From NCBI RefSeq assembly GCF_900115555.1, contig NZ_FOWX01000006.1, positions 1 to 64,000 of the forward strand: DNA of 64,000 bases, read 5' to 3'. Below, in pieces: positions 35,793 through 45,625 of this stretch. The stretch comes from Pseudomonas borbori. GTDB lineage: Bacteria; Pseudomonadota; Gammaproteobacteria; Pseudomonadales; Pseudomonadaceae. The position numbers and the translations under genes are program-made. Within the stretch, counting starts at the first letter, position 1. Every line of letters begins with the position of its first letter. The notes under the pieces are model-generated. The model saw only the letters and a program-made list of their open reading frames with translations. It was not told the DNA's origin and did not search any database.

Positions 35793-36806
35793 TCAATGAT
35801 AGCCGTCTTCCTCGGTCACCTTGCCGCGAAACACGTAGTAGCTCCAGGCGGTGTACATCAGGATGAAGGGGATGATGAACAGCGCGCCGACCAGGATGAA
35901 ACCCTGGCTCTGCGGCGGTGCGGCGGCCTCCCAGATGCTCACCGACGGCGGGATGATGTGCGGCCACAGGCTGATGCCCAGGCCGCTGTAGCCGAGGAAG
36001 ATCAGCGCCAGGGTCAGCAGGAACGGCGAATAGTGGGCGTTGCCGGCCACCGCGCGCAGCAGTGCCCAGGTGCACAGCAGCACCAGCAGCGGTACCGGGA
36101 TGAACCAGAACAGGTTGGGCAGGCTGAACCAGCGCGCGGCGATCTCGGCATGGGCCAGCGGCGTCCACAGGCTGACGATGCCGGTCACCGCCAGCACCAC
36201 GAACACCAGCGGCCTGGCCATATCGTGCATCTGCTGTTGCAGACGACCCTCGGTCTTCATGATCAGCCAGGTGCAGCCGAGCAAGGCGTAGGCGACGATC
36301 AGCGCCAGGCCGCAGAACAGCGAGAACGGCGTCAGCCAATCGAAGGCCCCACCGACATAGACCCGCTCCACCACCTCGAAGCCGTCGATATAGGCGCCCA
36401 GAGCCACGCCCTGGAAGAAGGTCGCGGTCAGCGAGCCGCCGATAAAGGCCTTGTCCCACAGGTGGCGCTTGGCCGCCTTGGCCTTGAAGCGGAACTCGAA
36501 GGCCACGCCACGGAAGATCAGCCCCAGCAGCATCAGGATCAACGGCAGGTAGAGCGCACTCAAGACCACCGCATAGGCCAGCGGGAAGGCGCCGAACAGC
36601 GCCGCGCCGCCGAGCACCAGCCAGGTCTCGTTGCCGTCCCACACCGGCGCCACTGTGTTCATCATCACATCGCGCTCGCCCTTGCTCTTGACCAGGGGAA
36701 AGAGGATGCCGATGCCCAGATCGAAACCGTCCATGACCACGTACATCATCACGCCGAAGGCGATGATCACGGCCCAGATCAGCGAAAGGTCGATACCCAT
36801 GGTCAA
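35793..36806 (-). CDS. cioB: Cyanide-insensitive quinol oxidase subunit II
   Basis: 337-residue membrane protein, CydB family, with about eight or nine transmembrane helices; it begins MTMGIDLSLIWAVIIAFGVMMYVVMDGFDLGIG, typical of subunit II. It pairs with CioA to oxidise ubiquinol with oxygen, a terminal oxidase resistant to cyanide. Its start overlaps the cioA stop by four bases, so the two are translationally coupled, and the DUF2474 gene follows. Confidence 0.95.
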   Translation of the reverse strand: MTMGIDLSLIWAVIIAFGVMMYVVMDGFDLGIGILFPLVKSKGERDVMMNTVAPVWDGNETWLVLGGAALFGAFPLAYAVVLSALYLPLILMLLGLIFRGVAFEFRFKAKAAKRHLWDKAFIGGSLTATFFQGVALGAYIDGFEVVERVYVGGAFDWLTPFSLFCGLALIVAYALLGCTWLIMKTEGRLQQQMHDMARPLVFVVLAVTGIVSLWTPLAHAEIAARWFSLPNLFWFIPVPLLVLLCTWALLRAVAGNAHYSPFLLTLALIFLGYSGLGISLWPHIIPPSVSIWEAAAPPQSQGFILVGALFIIPFILMYTAWSYYVFRGKVTEEDGYH

Positions 36807-38236
36807 GTCCTCTCAGTCAGGCTGTCGTTATCGTCCAGACCTTCTTCGGCGGCGGACAACGGTCGCGACGGCGTGCGCCTCTGGCCTGGTCCGCCCTCGG
36901 CGGCCTGCTTGCCTTCGTCGGTAATCGGCCCCTTGCGCACCAACCGCATCATGTAGCCGAGCCCGGCACCGAACAGGGCGAAGTACACCACCACGAACAG
37001 CGCCAGGGTCAGGCTCATCTGCGCGAAGCTGTGCCCCGAGGACGCATCGGCGGTGCGCATCAGGCCCTGGATGATCCACGGCTGGCGGCCGATCTCGGTG
37101 GTGTACCAGCCGGCGAGCATGGCGACGATGCCCGAAGGCCCCATCCACACCGCCAGGTGGAGGAACGCCCGCGACTGGTAGAGGCGACCGCGCACGCGCA
37201 ACCACAGGCCCCAGAGACCGGTGAGGATCATCAGCAGGCCGAGGCCGACCATGACCCGGAAGGTCCAGAACACTATGGTCGAGTTGGGCCGATCCTCGGC
37301 AGCGAACTCCTTCAGCGCCGGCACCTGCTGGTCCAGGCTGTGGGTCAGGATCAGGCTGCCGAGCGCGGGAATCTCCAGCTTGAAGCGGGTTTCCTCGCGC
37401 TGCATGTCCGGCCAGCCGAACAGGATCAGCGGGGTCGGCTCGCCGTTGCTGTTGTCCCAGTGGCCCTCCATCGCCGCGATCTTCGCCGGCTGGTATTTCA
37501 GGGTATTAAGGCCGTGCAGGTCGCCGATCACGGCCTGCACAGGCGCAACGATCAGCGCCATCCACAGGGCCATCGAGAGCATCTTGCGCAGCGCCGGGTT
37601 GTCGCGGCCGCGCAGCAGGTGCCAGGCCGCCGAGGCGCCGACGAAGAAGGCCGTGGCGAGGAAGGCCGCGGTGGCCATATGGGCCAGGCGATAGGGGAAG
37701 GAGGGATTGAACACCACGGCGAACCAGTCCACCGGAATCACCCGACCGTCGATGATCTCGAAACCCTGCGGCGTGTGCATCCAGCTGTTGGAGGCGAGGA
37801 TCCAGAAGGTCGAGATCAGGGTGCCGATGGCCACCATCAGGGTGGAGAAGAAGTGCAGGCCGGGACCGACCCGCTGCCAACCGAACAGCATGACGCCGAG
37901 AAAGCCGGCCTCGAGGAAGAACGCGGTGAGCACCTCGTAGGTCAGCAGCGGCCCGGTGACCGCCCCGGCAAAATCGGAAAAGGCGCTCCAGTTGGTGCCG
38001 AACTGGTAGGCCATGACCAGGCCCGAAACCACGCCCATGCCGAAGTTGACCGCGAAGATCTTCGCCCAGAAGTGGTACAGATCGCGGTACACCTCTTGCC
38101 GGGTCTTCAGCCACAAGCCCTCCAGCACCGCCAGATAGCTGGCCAGGCCGATGGTGATGGCCGGGAAGATGATGTGGAAGGAAATGGTGAAGCCGAACTG
38201 GATTCGCGCCAGGTCGAGCGCCTCTATGCCGAACAT
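36803..38236 (-). CDS. cioA: Cyanide-insensitive quinol oxidase subunit I
   Basis: 477-residue CydA-family subunit carrying the haems and quinol site. Start MFGIEALDLARIQFGFTISFH with the conserved early histidine, and the GRQPW signature in TTEIGRQPWIIQG (about residue 390). The Q loop is short, as expected for the cyanide-insensitive CioA branch rather than E. coli CydA. The C-terminal tail is charged and low in complexity. A perfect ANR box (38398-38411) lies about 160 bases upstream. ANR represses cioAB in P. aeruginosa at low oxygen. Confidence 0.95.
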   Translation of the reverse strand: MFGIEALDLARIQFGFTISFHIIFPAITIGLASYLAVLEGLWLKTRQEVYRDLYHFWAKIFAVNFGMGVVSGLVMAYQFGTNWSAFSDFAGAVTGPLLTYEVLTAFFLEAGFLGVMLFGWQRVGPGLHFFSTLMVAIGTLISTFWILASNSWMHTPQGFEIIDGRVIPVDWFAVVFNPSFPYRLAHMATAAFLATAFFVGASAAWHLLRGRDNPALRKMLSMALWMALIVAPVQAVIGDLHGLNTLKYQPAKIAAMEGHWDNSNGEPTPLILFGWPDMQREETRFKLEIPALGSLILTHSLDQQVPALKEFAAEDRPNSTIVFWTFRVMVGLGLLMILTGLWGLWLRVRGRLYQSRAFLHLAVWMGPSGIVAMLAGWYTTEIGRQPWIIQGLMRTADASSGHSFAQMSLTLALFVVVYFALFGAGLGYMMRLVRKGPITDEGKQAAEGGPGQRRTPSRPLSAAEEGLDDNDSLTERT

Positions 38237-38397
38237 GCAGCATCCTCACTCAGGTTATTCGGGGTACGGCCCTGGGCGCGCGCCTGTCGATCACGCCCCC
38301 ATCAATAGAAAGGCGCAAAGGGTGCGATTGTTCTTGTCATAGCCGGGGCGATGCGGCGGATCCGATCGAGGTGACCCCAGAAAAACCAGGATAAATC

Positions 38398-38411
38398 TTG
38401 ATCTGGATCAA
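38398..38411. promoter_or_regulatory. ANR/FNR box upstream of cioAB
   Basis: TTGATCTGGATCAA is a perfect match to the ANR/FNR palindrome TTGAT-N4-ATCAA. It lies in the 303-base divergent region between cioA and the MFS gene, about 160 bases from cioA and 130 from the MFS start, so it could serve either. Confidence 0.85.
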
Positions 38412-38539
38412 TTATGGATTAGAGAGTAGCGTCTCCTCCGGCGCTTGCCGCTGTGGTCATTTGTCGCGCCGCAGGCTTGTGCGGGCCGCCAGCCATGCTA
38501 GGCTGGCGCATCTTCAGTAGCTAGCTACCTAAATAATCC

Positions 38540-39808
38540 ATGAGCGTCCACACCAAGCTGCTCCTGCGCCACCAGCGCCCCTTCATCGCCTTCTGGCTGG
38601 CCCGGGTGGGCACCGCCAGCGGCTTCCAGATGCTCACCGTGGCCATCGGCTGGCAGCTGTACACGCTGACCGGCAACGTGCTCGACCTGGGCCTGGTCGG
38701 CCTGGTCGAGTTTCTCCCGCGAATCCTGTTCATCCTCCTCACCGGCCATGTGGCGGACCGCTTCGATCGGCGCAAGGTCGCCGCGCTGTGCCAGGGCGCT
38801 CAGGGCCTGGTCGCCCTGGCCCTGCTGATCGGCACCACGCTGGGCGGCCTCAGCCGCGAGATGATCTTCCTCATCGCCTTTCTGCTCGGCAGCGCCCGCG
38901 CCTTCGAGATGCCCACCACCCAGGCGCTGCTGCCCAACATAGTGCCGCCCGGACTGTTTCCCGCCGCCGTGGCCGCCTCCGCCTCGGCGATGCAGACCGC
39001 GACCATAGTCGCACCGGCACTCGGTGGCCTGCTCTTTGCGTTGGATGCGGGTTGGGTCTACGGTCCCGCCGCGCTGCTGTATGGCGCCGCCCTGAGCCTG
39101 ATGCTGAGCCTGCCGGCGCGCCAGTTGCCGCTGAAACAGAAGGCTTCGCTGGACTCGCTGCTGGCCGGCTTCCGTTTTATCCGCAGCCGCCCCGAGGTGC
39201 TCGGCGCTATCTCCATGGACATGTTCGCGGTGCTGCTCGGCGGCGCCACCGCGCTGCTGCCGGTATTCGCCAAGGACATCCTGCTCACCGGCCCCTGGGG
39301 CCTCGGCCTGCTGCGCTCGGCGCCGGCGCTGGGCGCGCTGCTGATGTCGCTGTGGCTGGCGTACTTCCCCATCGAGCGCCGGGTCGGCCCGGTGATCTTC
39401 ATCTCGGTGGCGATCTTCGGCGTGGCGACCATCGGCTTCGGCCTGTCCACCTCGCTCTGGTTCAGCCTGGCGACCCTGGTGCTGCTGGGCGCGGCGGACA
39501 TGGTCAGCATGGTCATCCGCGGCGCCTTCGTGCAGCTGCAGACGCCGGACGAGATGCGCGGCCGGGTCGGCGCGGTGAACGGCCTGTTCATCGGCGCCTC
39601 GAACCAGCTCGGCGAGTTCCGTGCCGGGGTCAGCGCCGCCTGGTTCGGCAGCGTGCCGGCGGTGCTGATCGGCGGGGTCGGCGCCCTGCTGGTCAGCGGC
39701 GCCTGGCTCAAGCTGTTCCCGGAACTGGCCAAGCGCGACCGTATGCATGAGCCACAGGATGCTGCCGAGGCGATGGCGACGGCCGGAACCGGGCCGGTGA
39801 GCCGGTAA
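38540..39808 (+). CDS. MFS transporter, EntS-like (MFS_3 family)
   Basis: 422-residue inner-membrane protein with about 12 hydrophobic helices. The N-terminal part FIAFWLARVGTASGFQMLTV and the loop motif GHVADRFDRRKVAALCQG (MFS motif A between helices 2 and 3) are characteristic; FVQLQTPDEMRGRVGAVNGL is shared by the EntS/MFS_3 exporters. Substrate cannot be predicted; no siderophore genes are near. It is divergent from cioA and followed by a palindromic repeat. Confidence 0.85.
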   Translation: MSVHTKLLLRHQRPFIAFWLARVGTASGFQMLTVAIGWQLYTLTGNVLDLGLVGLVEFLPRILFILLTGHVADRFDRRKVAALCQGAQGLVALALLIGTTLGGLSREMIFLIAFLLGSARAFEMPTTQALLPNIVPPGLFPAAVAASASAMQTATIVAPALGGLLFALDAGWVYGPAALLYGAALSLMLSLPARQLPLKQKASLDSLLAGFRFIRSRPEVLGAISMDMFAVLLGGATALLPVFAKDILLTGPWGLGLLRSAPALGALLMSLWLAYFPIERRVGPVIFISVAIFGVATIGFGLSTSLWFSLATLVLLGAADMVSMVIRGAFVQLQTPDEMRGRVGAVNGLFIGASNQLGEFRAGVSAAWFGSVPAVLIGGVGALLVSGAWLKLFPELAKRDRMHEPQDAAEAMATAGTGPVSR

Positions 39809-39812
39809 GGCT

Positions 39813-39989
39813 CAGAACCGTAGGGTGGGTTAGCGGCGCAGGTAAAGATCGTCAATTCGACACCGTTTCTTGCGCGCCGCGTAACCCACCAAACAGTAGT
39901 CCGAGGCGCGGCCATGGTGGGTTACGGCGCACCATAAACGGCGGCGATCGCCCTATCGGAACAAGCGCCTGACCCACCCTACGGTTCTG
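39813..39989. repeat. Nested palindromic repeat family E (REP-like doublet)
   Basis: Outer arms CAGAACCGTAGGGTGGGT (39813-39830) and ACCCACCCTACGGTTCTG (39972-39989) are a perfect 18-bp inverted repeat; inner arms GTAACCCACCA (39881-39891) and TGGTGGGTTAC (39915-39925) are a perfect 11-bp inverted repeat. The element sits between two converging genes and looks like a REPIN. Confidence 0.8.
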
Positions 39990-40031
39990 CGCGAGTGCGC
40001 CCTCCGTGCGGATAGACGAGTGAAGCCCGCG

Positions 40032-40586
40032 TCACTGCACCAGCATCGCCTCGGCCACCTGCTTGCGCGTGCCCTTGCCACGCAGGTGTTCGACCAGGGT
40101 CAGGGCAAATTCCATCGCGGTGCCCGGCCCCTGGCTGGTGATGCAGTTGCCGTCGACCACCACCGGCTGATCGACGAAGGTGCAACCGCTGAGACGCTCG
40201 CTGAAGCTCGGGTAGCAGGTCATGCGCCGCTGCTTGAGCACACCGAACGCCTGCAAGGCCAGCGCCGGCGCTGCGCAGATTCCCGCGAACAACTTGCCGG
40301 CCTTGGCCTGCCGGCGCACCCGTTCGGCCAGCGGCTCATGCTCGGCCAGGCGCTGGGCCCCGGGCATGCCGCCAGGCAGCACGATCAGGTCGAACTCCTG
40401 GGCCAGCACGTCGACCAGCATGGCGTCGCCGGTGAGGCGAGTACCGCGGGCGCAGGTAACCATGCGCCGACCTTCGATGCTGGCGACCACCACTTCGACC
40501 TCGGAACGGCGCAGCACGTCGATCAAGGTCACGCATTCGATGTCTTCGACGCCATCGGCAATGGCGACAAGGGCACGTGAAGTCAT
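40032..40586 (-). CDS. yajL: DJ-1/PfpI family protein YajL
   Basis: 184-residue DJ-1 superfamily protein beginning MTSRALVAIADGVEDIE. The nucleophile-elbow cysteine is in FAGICAAPALAL (about residue 105) with the conserved glutamate in the N-terminal GVEDIE. E. coli YajL protects against oxidative and carbonyl stress; the older name ThiJ does not reflect thiamine synthesis. GGAGG lies six bases before ATG 40586, which rules out the longer frame to 40736. Confidence 0.9.
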   Translation of the reverse strand: MTSRALVAIADGVEDIECVTLIDVLRRSEVEVVVASIEGRRMVTCARGTRLTGDAMLVDVLAQEFDLIVLPGGMPGAQRLAEHEPLAERVRRQAKAGKLFAGICAAPALALQAFGVLKQRRMTCYPSFSERLSGCTFVDQPVVVDGNCITSQGPGTAMEFALTLVEHLRGKGTRKQVAEAMLVQ

Positions 40587-40768
40587 GTTTGCCTCCTCGA
40601 AAAGCACAACGAAAAGCGTCCGCAGGGCCATGCCTGCACCGCTTGCGGACGAGCTGTTATGATGCGCGCCTTTTTCCAGATCGCCAGCAAAATCGTGCAG
40701 CCGCCGGCGGATGTGCTTTGCTTGCGGTTTACACATTCACGCCGCCGTGGCGTCACAGGGAGCCCCGC

Positions 40769-42061
40769 ATGCTGGAACGCCTCTTCCACCTCGAAGCGCA
40801 TCACACCACGGTACGCCGCGAGATCCTCGCCGGTCTCACCACCTTCCTGACCATGGCCTACATCCTCTTCGTCAACCCCAACATGCTCGCCGAAACCGGC
40901 ATGGACAAGGGCGCGGTGTTCGTCGCCACCTGCTTGGCGGCGGCCATCGGCTCGGCGATCATGGGCCTGCTGGCCAACTACCCGATCGCCCTGGCGCCGG
41001 GCATGGGCCTCAACGCCTTCTTCACCTACACCGTGGTCCTGACCATGGGCCACACCTGGCAGGTGGCGCTGGGCGCGGTGTTTCTCTCCGGGGTGATCTT
41101 CTTCGCGCTGTCGATCTTCAGGATCCGCGAGTGGATCATCAACAGCATCCCCCTGGCCCTGCGCGCCGGCATCGCCGCCGGCATCGGCCTGTTCCTGGCG
41201 ATCATCGCGCTGAAGAACGCCGGTATCGTGGTCGACCATCCGGCCACCCTGGTCAGCCTCGGCGACATGAGCCAGGGCGGCGTGCTGCTGGCCTGCCTGG
41301 GTTTCTTCGTGATCGCCGCCCTGGCCTACCGCAGGGTCACCGGCGCGGTGATGATCGGCATCCTGCTGATCACCGGCCTGTCGATCCTGCTCGGCCTGTC
41401 GCAACTGACTGGCGTGGTGTCGATGCCGCCGTCGCTGCTGCCGACCCTGCTGCAACTGGACATCCCCGGCGCCCTGGACATCGGCCTGCTCAGCGTGATC
41501 TTCGCCTTTCTCTTCGTCGACCTGTTCGATACTTCCGGCACCCTGGTCGGCGTGGCGCAGAAGGCCGACCTGCTGGACAAGGACGGCAAGATGCCGCGCC
41601 TGGGTCGCGCCCTGCTGGCCGACAGCACGGCGACCATGGCCGGCGCCGCCCTGGGCACCTCGACCACCACCAGCTACATCGAATCCGCCGCCGGCATCGC
41701 CGCCGGCGGGCGCACCGGCCTGACCGCCTGCGTGGTCGCCCTGCTGTTCCTGCTCAGCCTGTTCTTCGCCCCCCTGGCCGGCGCCGTGCCGGCCTTCGCC
41801 ACCGCGCCGGCGCTGCTGTTCGTCGCCGTGCTGATGATGAGCAGCCTGGCGCAGATAGACTGGGACGACCTCACAGTCGCCGCCCCGGTGGTGGTCGCCG
41901 CCCTGGCCATGCCGCTGACCTTCTCGATCGCCAACGGCATCGCCTTCGGCTTCATCGCCTGGACCCTGATCAAGCTGCTGGCCGGCCGCTGGCGCGACCT
42001 CAACCCGGCGCTGGTGGTCTTGTCGCTATTGTTCGTGATCAAGCTGGGCTGGTTCGCCTGA
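40769..42061 (+). CDS. NCS2-family purine permease (AzgA-like)
   Basis: 430-residue inner-membrane transporter with about 12-14 helices. MLERLFHLEAHHTTVRREILAGLTTF and FVNPNMLAETGMDKGAVF are characteristic of the AzgA branch, as are the substrate-site regions APGMGLNAFFTY and LFDTSGTLVGVA and the late GTSTTTSYIESAAGI. Members take up adenine, hypoxanthine or guanine with protons. AGGGAG lies six bases before ATG 40769. It is divergent from yajL; no purine-sensing riboswitch is visible upstream. Confidence 0.9.
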   Translation: MLERLFHLEAHHTTVRREILAGLTTFLTMAYILFVNPNMLAETGMDKGAVFVATCLAAAIGSAIMGLLANYPIALAPGMGLNAFFTYTVVLTMGHTWQVALGAVFLSGVIFFALSIFRIREWIINSIPLALRAGIAAGIGLFLAIIALKNAGIVVDHPATLVSLGDMSQGGVLLACLGFFVIAALAYRRVTGAVMIGILLITGLSILLGLSQLTGVVSMPPSLLPTLLQLDIPGALDIGLLSVIFAFLFVDLFDTSGTLVGVAQKADLLDKDGKMPRLGRALLADSTATMAGAALGTSTTTSYIESAAGIAAGGRTGLTACVVALLFLLSLFFAPLAGAVPAFATAPALLFVAVLMMSSLAQIDWDDLTVAAPVVVAALAMPLTFSIANGIAFGFIAWTLIKLLAGRWRDLNPALVVLSLLFVIKLGWFA

Positions 42062-42068
42062 CTCCGCC

Positions 42069-42138
42069 CTGTAGGAGCGGGCCATGCCCGCGATCATGGT
42101 TCGCGGGCATGGGCTAGACGCCCCCGCCGCTCCTACAA
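42069..42138. repeat. Pseudomonas REP doublet
   Basis: TGTAGGAGCGGGCCATGCCC and the inverted CGGGCATGGGC through CCGCTCCTACA form a palindromic pair between the permease gene and trmA. Same family as 27929-27994. Confidence 0.8.
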
Positions 42139-42170
42139 GTAACGTAATTCATAGAATTTCCGAGTAACCC

Positions 42171-43259
42171 ATGAGCCGTTCCCAATTCGATCCCGCCCGC
42201 TACGCCGCCCAACTCGCCGAAAAGAAAGCCCGCCTGGTCGAGCTGCTGGCGCCCTTCACTGCCCCCGAACCCGAGGTGTTCGAGTCGCCGCGCGAGCACT
42301 ACCGCCTGCGCGCCGAGTTCCGCCTGTGGCGCGAAGACGGCAACCGTCATTACGCGATGTTCGCGGCCGGCGACAAGCACACGCCGATCTTCTTCGACGA
42401 CTTCCCCATCGCCAGCGCCCGGATCAACGCGCTGATGCCGCGCCTGAAAGCAGCCTGGCAGGCCAGTGCGACGCTGAGTTTCAAGCTGTTTCAGGTCGAA
42501 TTCCTCACCACCCTGAGTGGCGAAGCGCTGATCACCCTGTGCTACCACCGCCCGCTGGACGCCGCCTGGCAGGCCGAGGCGGAGAAGCTCGCCGCCGACC
42601 TGCAGGTGAATATCGTCGGCCGCTCGCGCGGCAAGCGCATCGTCATCGGCAAGGATTATGTGGAGGAACAACTGCAGGTGGCCGGCCGTAGCTACCGCTA
42701 TCGCCAGCCGGAAGGCGCCTTCACCCAGCCCAACGGCGAGGTCAACCAGAAGATGCTCGGCTGGGCCCACGAGGTGCTGGGCGAGCGCGACGACGACCTG
42801 CTGGAACTGTATTGCGGCAACGGCAACTTCACCCTGCCGCTGGCCAGCCGGGTGCGCAAGGTGCTGGCCACCGAGATCAGCAAATCCTCGGTCAACGCCG
42901 CCCTGGCCAACCTGGAAGACAACGGCGTGGACAACGTCAGCCTGGTGCGCCTGTCCGCCGAAGAACTGACCGAGGCACTGAACGAGGTGCGGCCGTTCCG
43001 CCGCTTGGCCGGCATCGACCTGAAAAGCTACGAGTTCGGCAGCGTGTTCGTCGACCCGCCGCGCGCCGGCATGGATCCGGACACCTGCGAGCTGACCCGG
43101 CGCTTCGAGCGCATCCTCTACATCTCCTGCAACCCCGAGACCCTGGCCGCCAACATCGCCCAGCTCAGCGACACTCACCAGGTCACCCGTTGCGCGCTGT
43201 TCGACCAGTTCCCCTACACCCACCACATGGAAGCCGGGGTGCTGCTGAGCAGGCGATAG
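42171..43259 (+). CDS. trmA: tRNA (uracil-5-)-methyltransferase TrmA
   Basis: 362-residue SAM-dependent enzyme that makes 5-methyluridine at position 54 of the tRNA T loop. SAM motif [16 protein letters not shown] (about residue 210), DPPRAGMD motif (about 299) and the catalytic cysteine in [12 protein letters not shown] (about 322) are all present. There is no N-terminal TRAM domain or iron-sulphur motif, which separates it from RlmC/RlmD. Full length. Confidence 0.95.
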   Translation: MSRSQFDPARYAAQLAEKKARLVELLAPFTAPEPEVFESPREHYRLRAEFRLWREDGNRHYAMFAAGDKHTPIFFDDFPIASARINALMPRLKAAWQASATLSFKLFQVEFLTTLSGEALITLCYHRPLDAAWQAEAEKLAADLQVNIVGRSRGKRIVIGKDYVEEQLQVAGRSYRYRQPEGAFTQPNGEVNQKMLGWAHEVLGERDDDLLELYCGNGNFTLPLASRVRKVLATEISKSSVNAALANLEDNGVDNVSLVRLSAEELTEALNEVRPFRRLAGIDLKSYEFGSVFVDPPRAGMDPDTCELTRRFERILYISCNPETLAANIAQLSDTHQVTRCALFDQFPYTHHMEAGVLLSRR

Positions 43260-43305
43260 GCGCACTCCTGCGCATGGCTGCCCGCGCCACACGCGGTCAG
43301 CGAGC

Positions 43306-43935
43306 CTAGCGGCGCTGGCGAAGTGTCTGCGGGGCGGCCCCGGCGCAACGCTTGAAGAAGCGCGAGAAGTAAGCCGGCCCGGACAAACCGAGCTATCGGC
43401 CACCTGGTTGATGGTCATGGTGGTGTACACCAGGTTGCGCTTGGCCTCCAGCAGCACCCGCTGGTTGATCACCTGCAGGGCCGAGAGCCCAGCCAGGCTG
43501 CGGCGCAGGGCATTCAGGTGGGCGGCGCCGAGCCCCAGCTCCGTGGCGTAGCGCTCGATGGACCAGTGCGCGCGGTAGTGCTCTTCCAGCAGGCGGGTGA
43601 AGCGCTGCAGGTGGACCCGCCCCTTGTCCAGTGCTGCGCCGCCAGGCAGCGCCAGCCAATCCACACCAGCAGCATGCTGATCAGCGACTGCAACATCAGC
43701 TCGCACCCAGCGACCAGCTGCAGTACTCCTGGGCAATCGACTCGAACAGGGCATCCAGCCGCGGCTTCTCGCCGCCCACGGTACGCCCGCTCGCAGCGGC
43801 GAGCGGGGCCAGCGGCAAGCCCGTCTCCAGTTGCTCGACCAGCGGCAGCGCCAGGCTCAGCACATGGCCCTGGATATCCCGGGAAAAGCGAAAGCCGTAG
43901 ACACTCAGCGCGGGCACCACCTGCAGCGAGGCTTG
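43306..43935 (-). pseudogene. Broken AraC-family transcriptional regulator (PobR/HpaA-like)
   Basis: Minus-strand remnants in three frames. An N-terminal sensor piece (LQVVPALSVYGFRFSRDIQG, 43742-43930) ends at a stop; ELMLQSLISMLLVWIG continues in a second frame (about 43645-43695); the HTH region (RFTRLLEEHYRAHWSIERYA to MTINQVADS) continues in a third; and a one-base deletion near 43395 moves the final LSGPAYFSRFFKRCAGAAPQ into another frame ending at 43306. The pieces are in order and together match an AraC regulator of the aromatic-catabolism type. No intact target such as pobA is nearby. At least three frameshifts make it inactive. Confidence 0.8.
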
Positions 43936-44588
43936 CGCGATCCGCTGCAGCGTCCCCTCGACCTCCAGCTCGGCGCAACCGCCTGCACCAGCGCCTGACC
44001 GCTAATGTCCGCCTCGCTGTGGCGGCAGGTTCGTTCCTGGTGGTCGGCAGAAACCCGAAACGGCCTCCTTCACCCCATGCTTGGAGGCGGTTCAGGGCTC
44101 GATCGGATGTGCAGGCGATCAGCCGCCGTCTTCGGCGGAGTCCTGTCGCCGAGCACGCCGGATTATTGCCTGCCACGCTTGCGAATATCGCCGGTGAGGT
44201 TCTACCACCGCTGGCGCCTGGATAACGGTCGTTATCAAGGGTGTGCGATGTCACGCCGCGGATATTTCTCCCTTGTGTGTCATTTACTTCGCGCTACCAT
44301 CGGAACCGTTTTGCACCAACAGTAGAGCGGACGTATTTTGGGCGGGCGACGAGGCCAGGCCGGCGCGATGCTGAATCTGGTCAGGCGGCGGGTAGCATCG
44401 GTGGCCTCGACCTGGTCATGGCCGAGATCGCCCTGCTGCTTGAAGTCGTCGCTGAAGGGATAGGCCGGGCGCAGCCGATAAAACCGGCAGCAGCCCCGGA
44501 TTACCTCAAGGTCATGAGATCGCGGGCGGAGCCGCCTGGACGCGCCGTAGCGGACAGTGCCGCGGTGAATGGCCGGGCGCTGCGCCGA
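43936..44588. other. Decayed region without an intact gene
   Basis: 653 bases between the AraC remnant and the next gene. On the minus strand from about 44578 to 44285 there is a 95-codon open stretch with no start codon (containing RFYRLRPAYPFSDDFKQQGD) that reads like a coding remnant, but I cannot assign it. The rest shows no repeats or RNA genes I recognise. Together with the AraC remnant this is the clearest eroding segment of the window. Confidence 0.5.
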
Positions 44589-45008
44589 TTACTGACCGAG
44601 TTGGCGGGGAATACGGTAGAGGTAGAACAGGACGACGCTGGACAGCGCCAGGAGCGTCAGCGGAATCGCCTCAAGCCCGGCGAACACCGCGATGGCGGCA
44701 ATCCAGGCCGGCAGGCCGGCGCCGAGCAGAGCCAGCCGACGCCGAGCGGCCAAGGCCAGCCAGGCGGACGGTTCTTGCGGGGTATCGAGGTGCTTTTCAG
44801 TGGCGATCAAGGCGTGCTTGTAGGCATGGAACAGCGGCAGGCTGACGAACATCGATGCCATCCCCGCGATGAACAAGGGCATGGCCAACACAGTCAGCTG
44901 CCGATCGGCAGCAAACAGCAAGTCAAGCACCAACAGCGGCGCCAGGGTTAGCGCCAGCTGCGACCACCAGGCCAGCGCCAGGCGACGGCGCACGTTGGCG
45001 CGGGTCAC
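44589..45008 (-). CDS. Conserved membrane protein next to ribA
   Basis: 139-residue protein with about four transmembrane helices ([56 protein letters not shown] and a last segment ending in [10 protein letters not shown]). The start overlaps the ribA stop by four bases, so it is translated from the same mRNA. A similar gene follows ribA in other pseudomonads. No domain of known function is recognised. Confidence 0.75.
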   Translation of the reverse strand: MTRANVRRRLALAWWSQLALTLAPLLVLDLLFAADRQLTVLAMPLFIAGMASMFVSLPLFHAYKHALIATEKHLDTPQEPSAWLALAARRRLALLGAGLPAWIAAIAVFAGLEAIPLTLLALSSVVLFYLYRIPRQLGQ

Positions 45009-45625
45009 AGGCTTTCCTCAACCTCGCCCTGATGCAGACTGCCGAGCATATGCCCGAGCTTGCCAGCCTTGGTCGCCAGGTACTTCTTGTTGTGCGGATT
45101 GTGGTCGATCTGCAGTGGCACGCGAGTGGCTACGTTGATGCCCATATCGCCCAGCGCCTTGACCTTGCGCGGGTTGTTGGTCATCAGTTTGAGCGCCTTG
45201 ATGTGCAGGTGTTCAAGCATCGGCAGGCAGATCGCGTATTCACGCTGATCGGCACCAAAGCCGAGGCGCTCGTTGGCCTCCACCGTATCGGCGCCGCCAT
45301 CCTGCAGTTCGTAAGCGCGAATCTTGTTCAGCAGGCCAATGCCGCGGCCCTCCTGGCGCAGATAGAGCAGGACGCCACGTCCTTCGGCGGCAATCGCACG
45401 CATCGCGGCTTCGAGCTGGAAGCCGCAGTCACAGCGCAGGCTGAACAGCGCATCGCCGGTCAGGCACTCGGAATGCAGGCGCCCCAGCACCGGCTCGCCA
45501 TCGGCCACATCGCCAAAGGTCAGCGCGACGTGCTCCTTGCCCGTGGCCGTTTCGAGAAAGCCATGCATGGTAAACACCCCGAACGGGGTAGGCAGCTGGG
45601 AGGCGGCGACGAACACGACAGACAC
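45005..45625 (-). CDS. ribA: GTP cyclohydrolase II
   Basis: 206-residue zinc enzyme that opens the imidazole ring of GTP, the first committed step to riboflavin. The zinc cysteines are in [16 protein letters not shown] (about residue 53) and the catalytic [14 protein letters not shown] is intact. Start is GTG 45625 with AGGAGC six bases upstream. This is the only complete RibA in the window; the RibA-like half of the fused protein at 49736-50833 lacks these cysteines. It is separated from the main rib operon by about 150 bases. Confidence 0.95.
   Translation of the reverse strand: MSVVFVAASQLPTPFGVFTMHGFLETATGKEHVALTFGDVADGEPVLGRLHSECLTGDALFSLRCDCGFQLEAAMRAIAAEGRGVLLYLRQEGRGIGLLNKIRAYELQDGGADTVEANERLGFGADQREYAICLPMLEHLHIKALKLMTNNPRKVKALGDMGINVATRVPLQIDHNPHNKKYLATKAGKLGHMLGSLHQGEVEESL

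Noticed and set aside
40587..40768. Purine riboswitch before the permease gene
   Set aside because: No conserved purine aptamer core is visible in the leader.
42114..43754. 546-codon minus-strand frame covering trmA and the AraC region
   Set aside because: Only residues 45-125 resemble AraC; the rest is antisense to trmA. Reported as a pseudogene instead.
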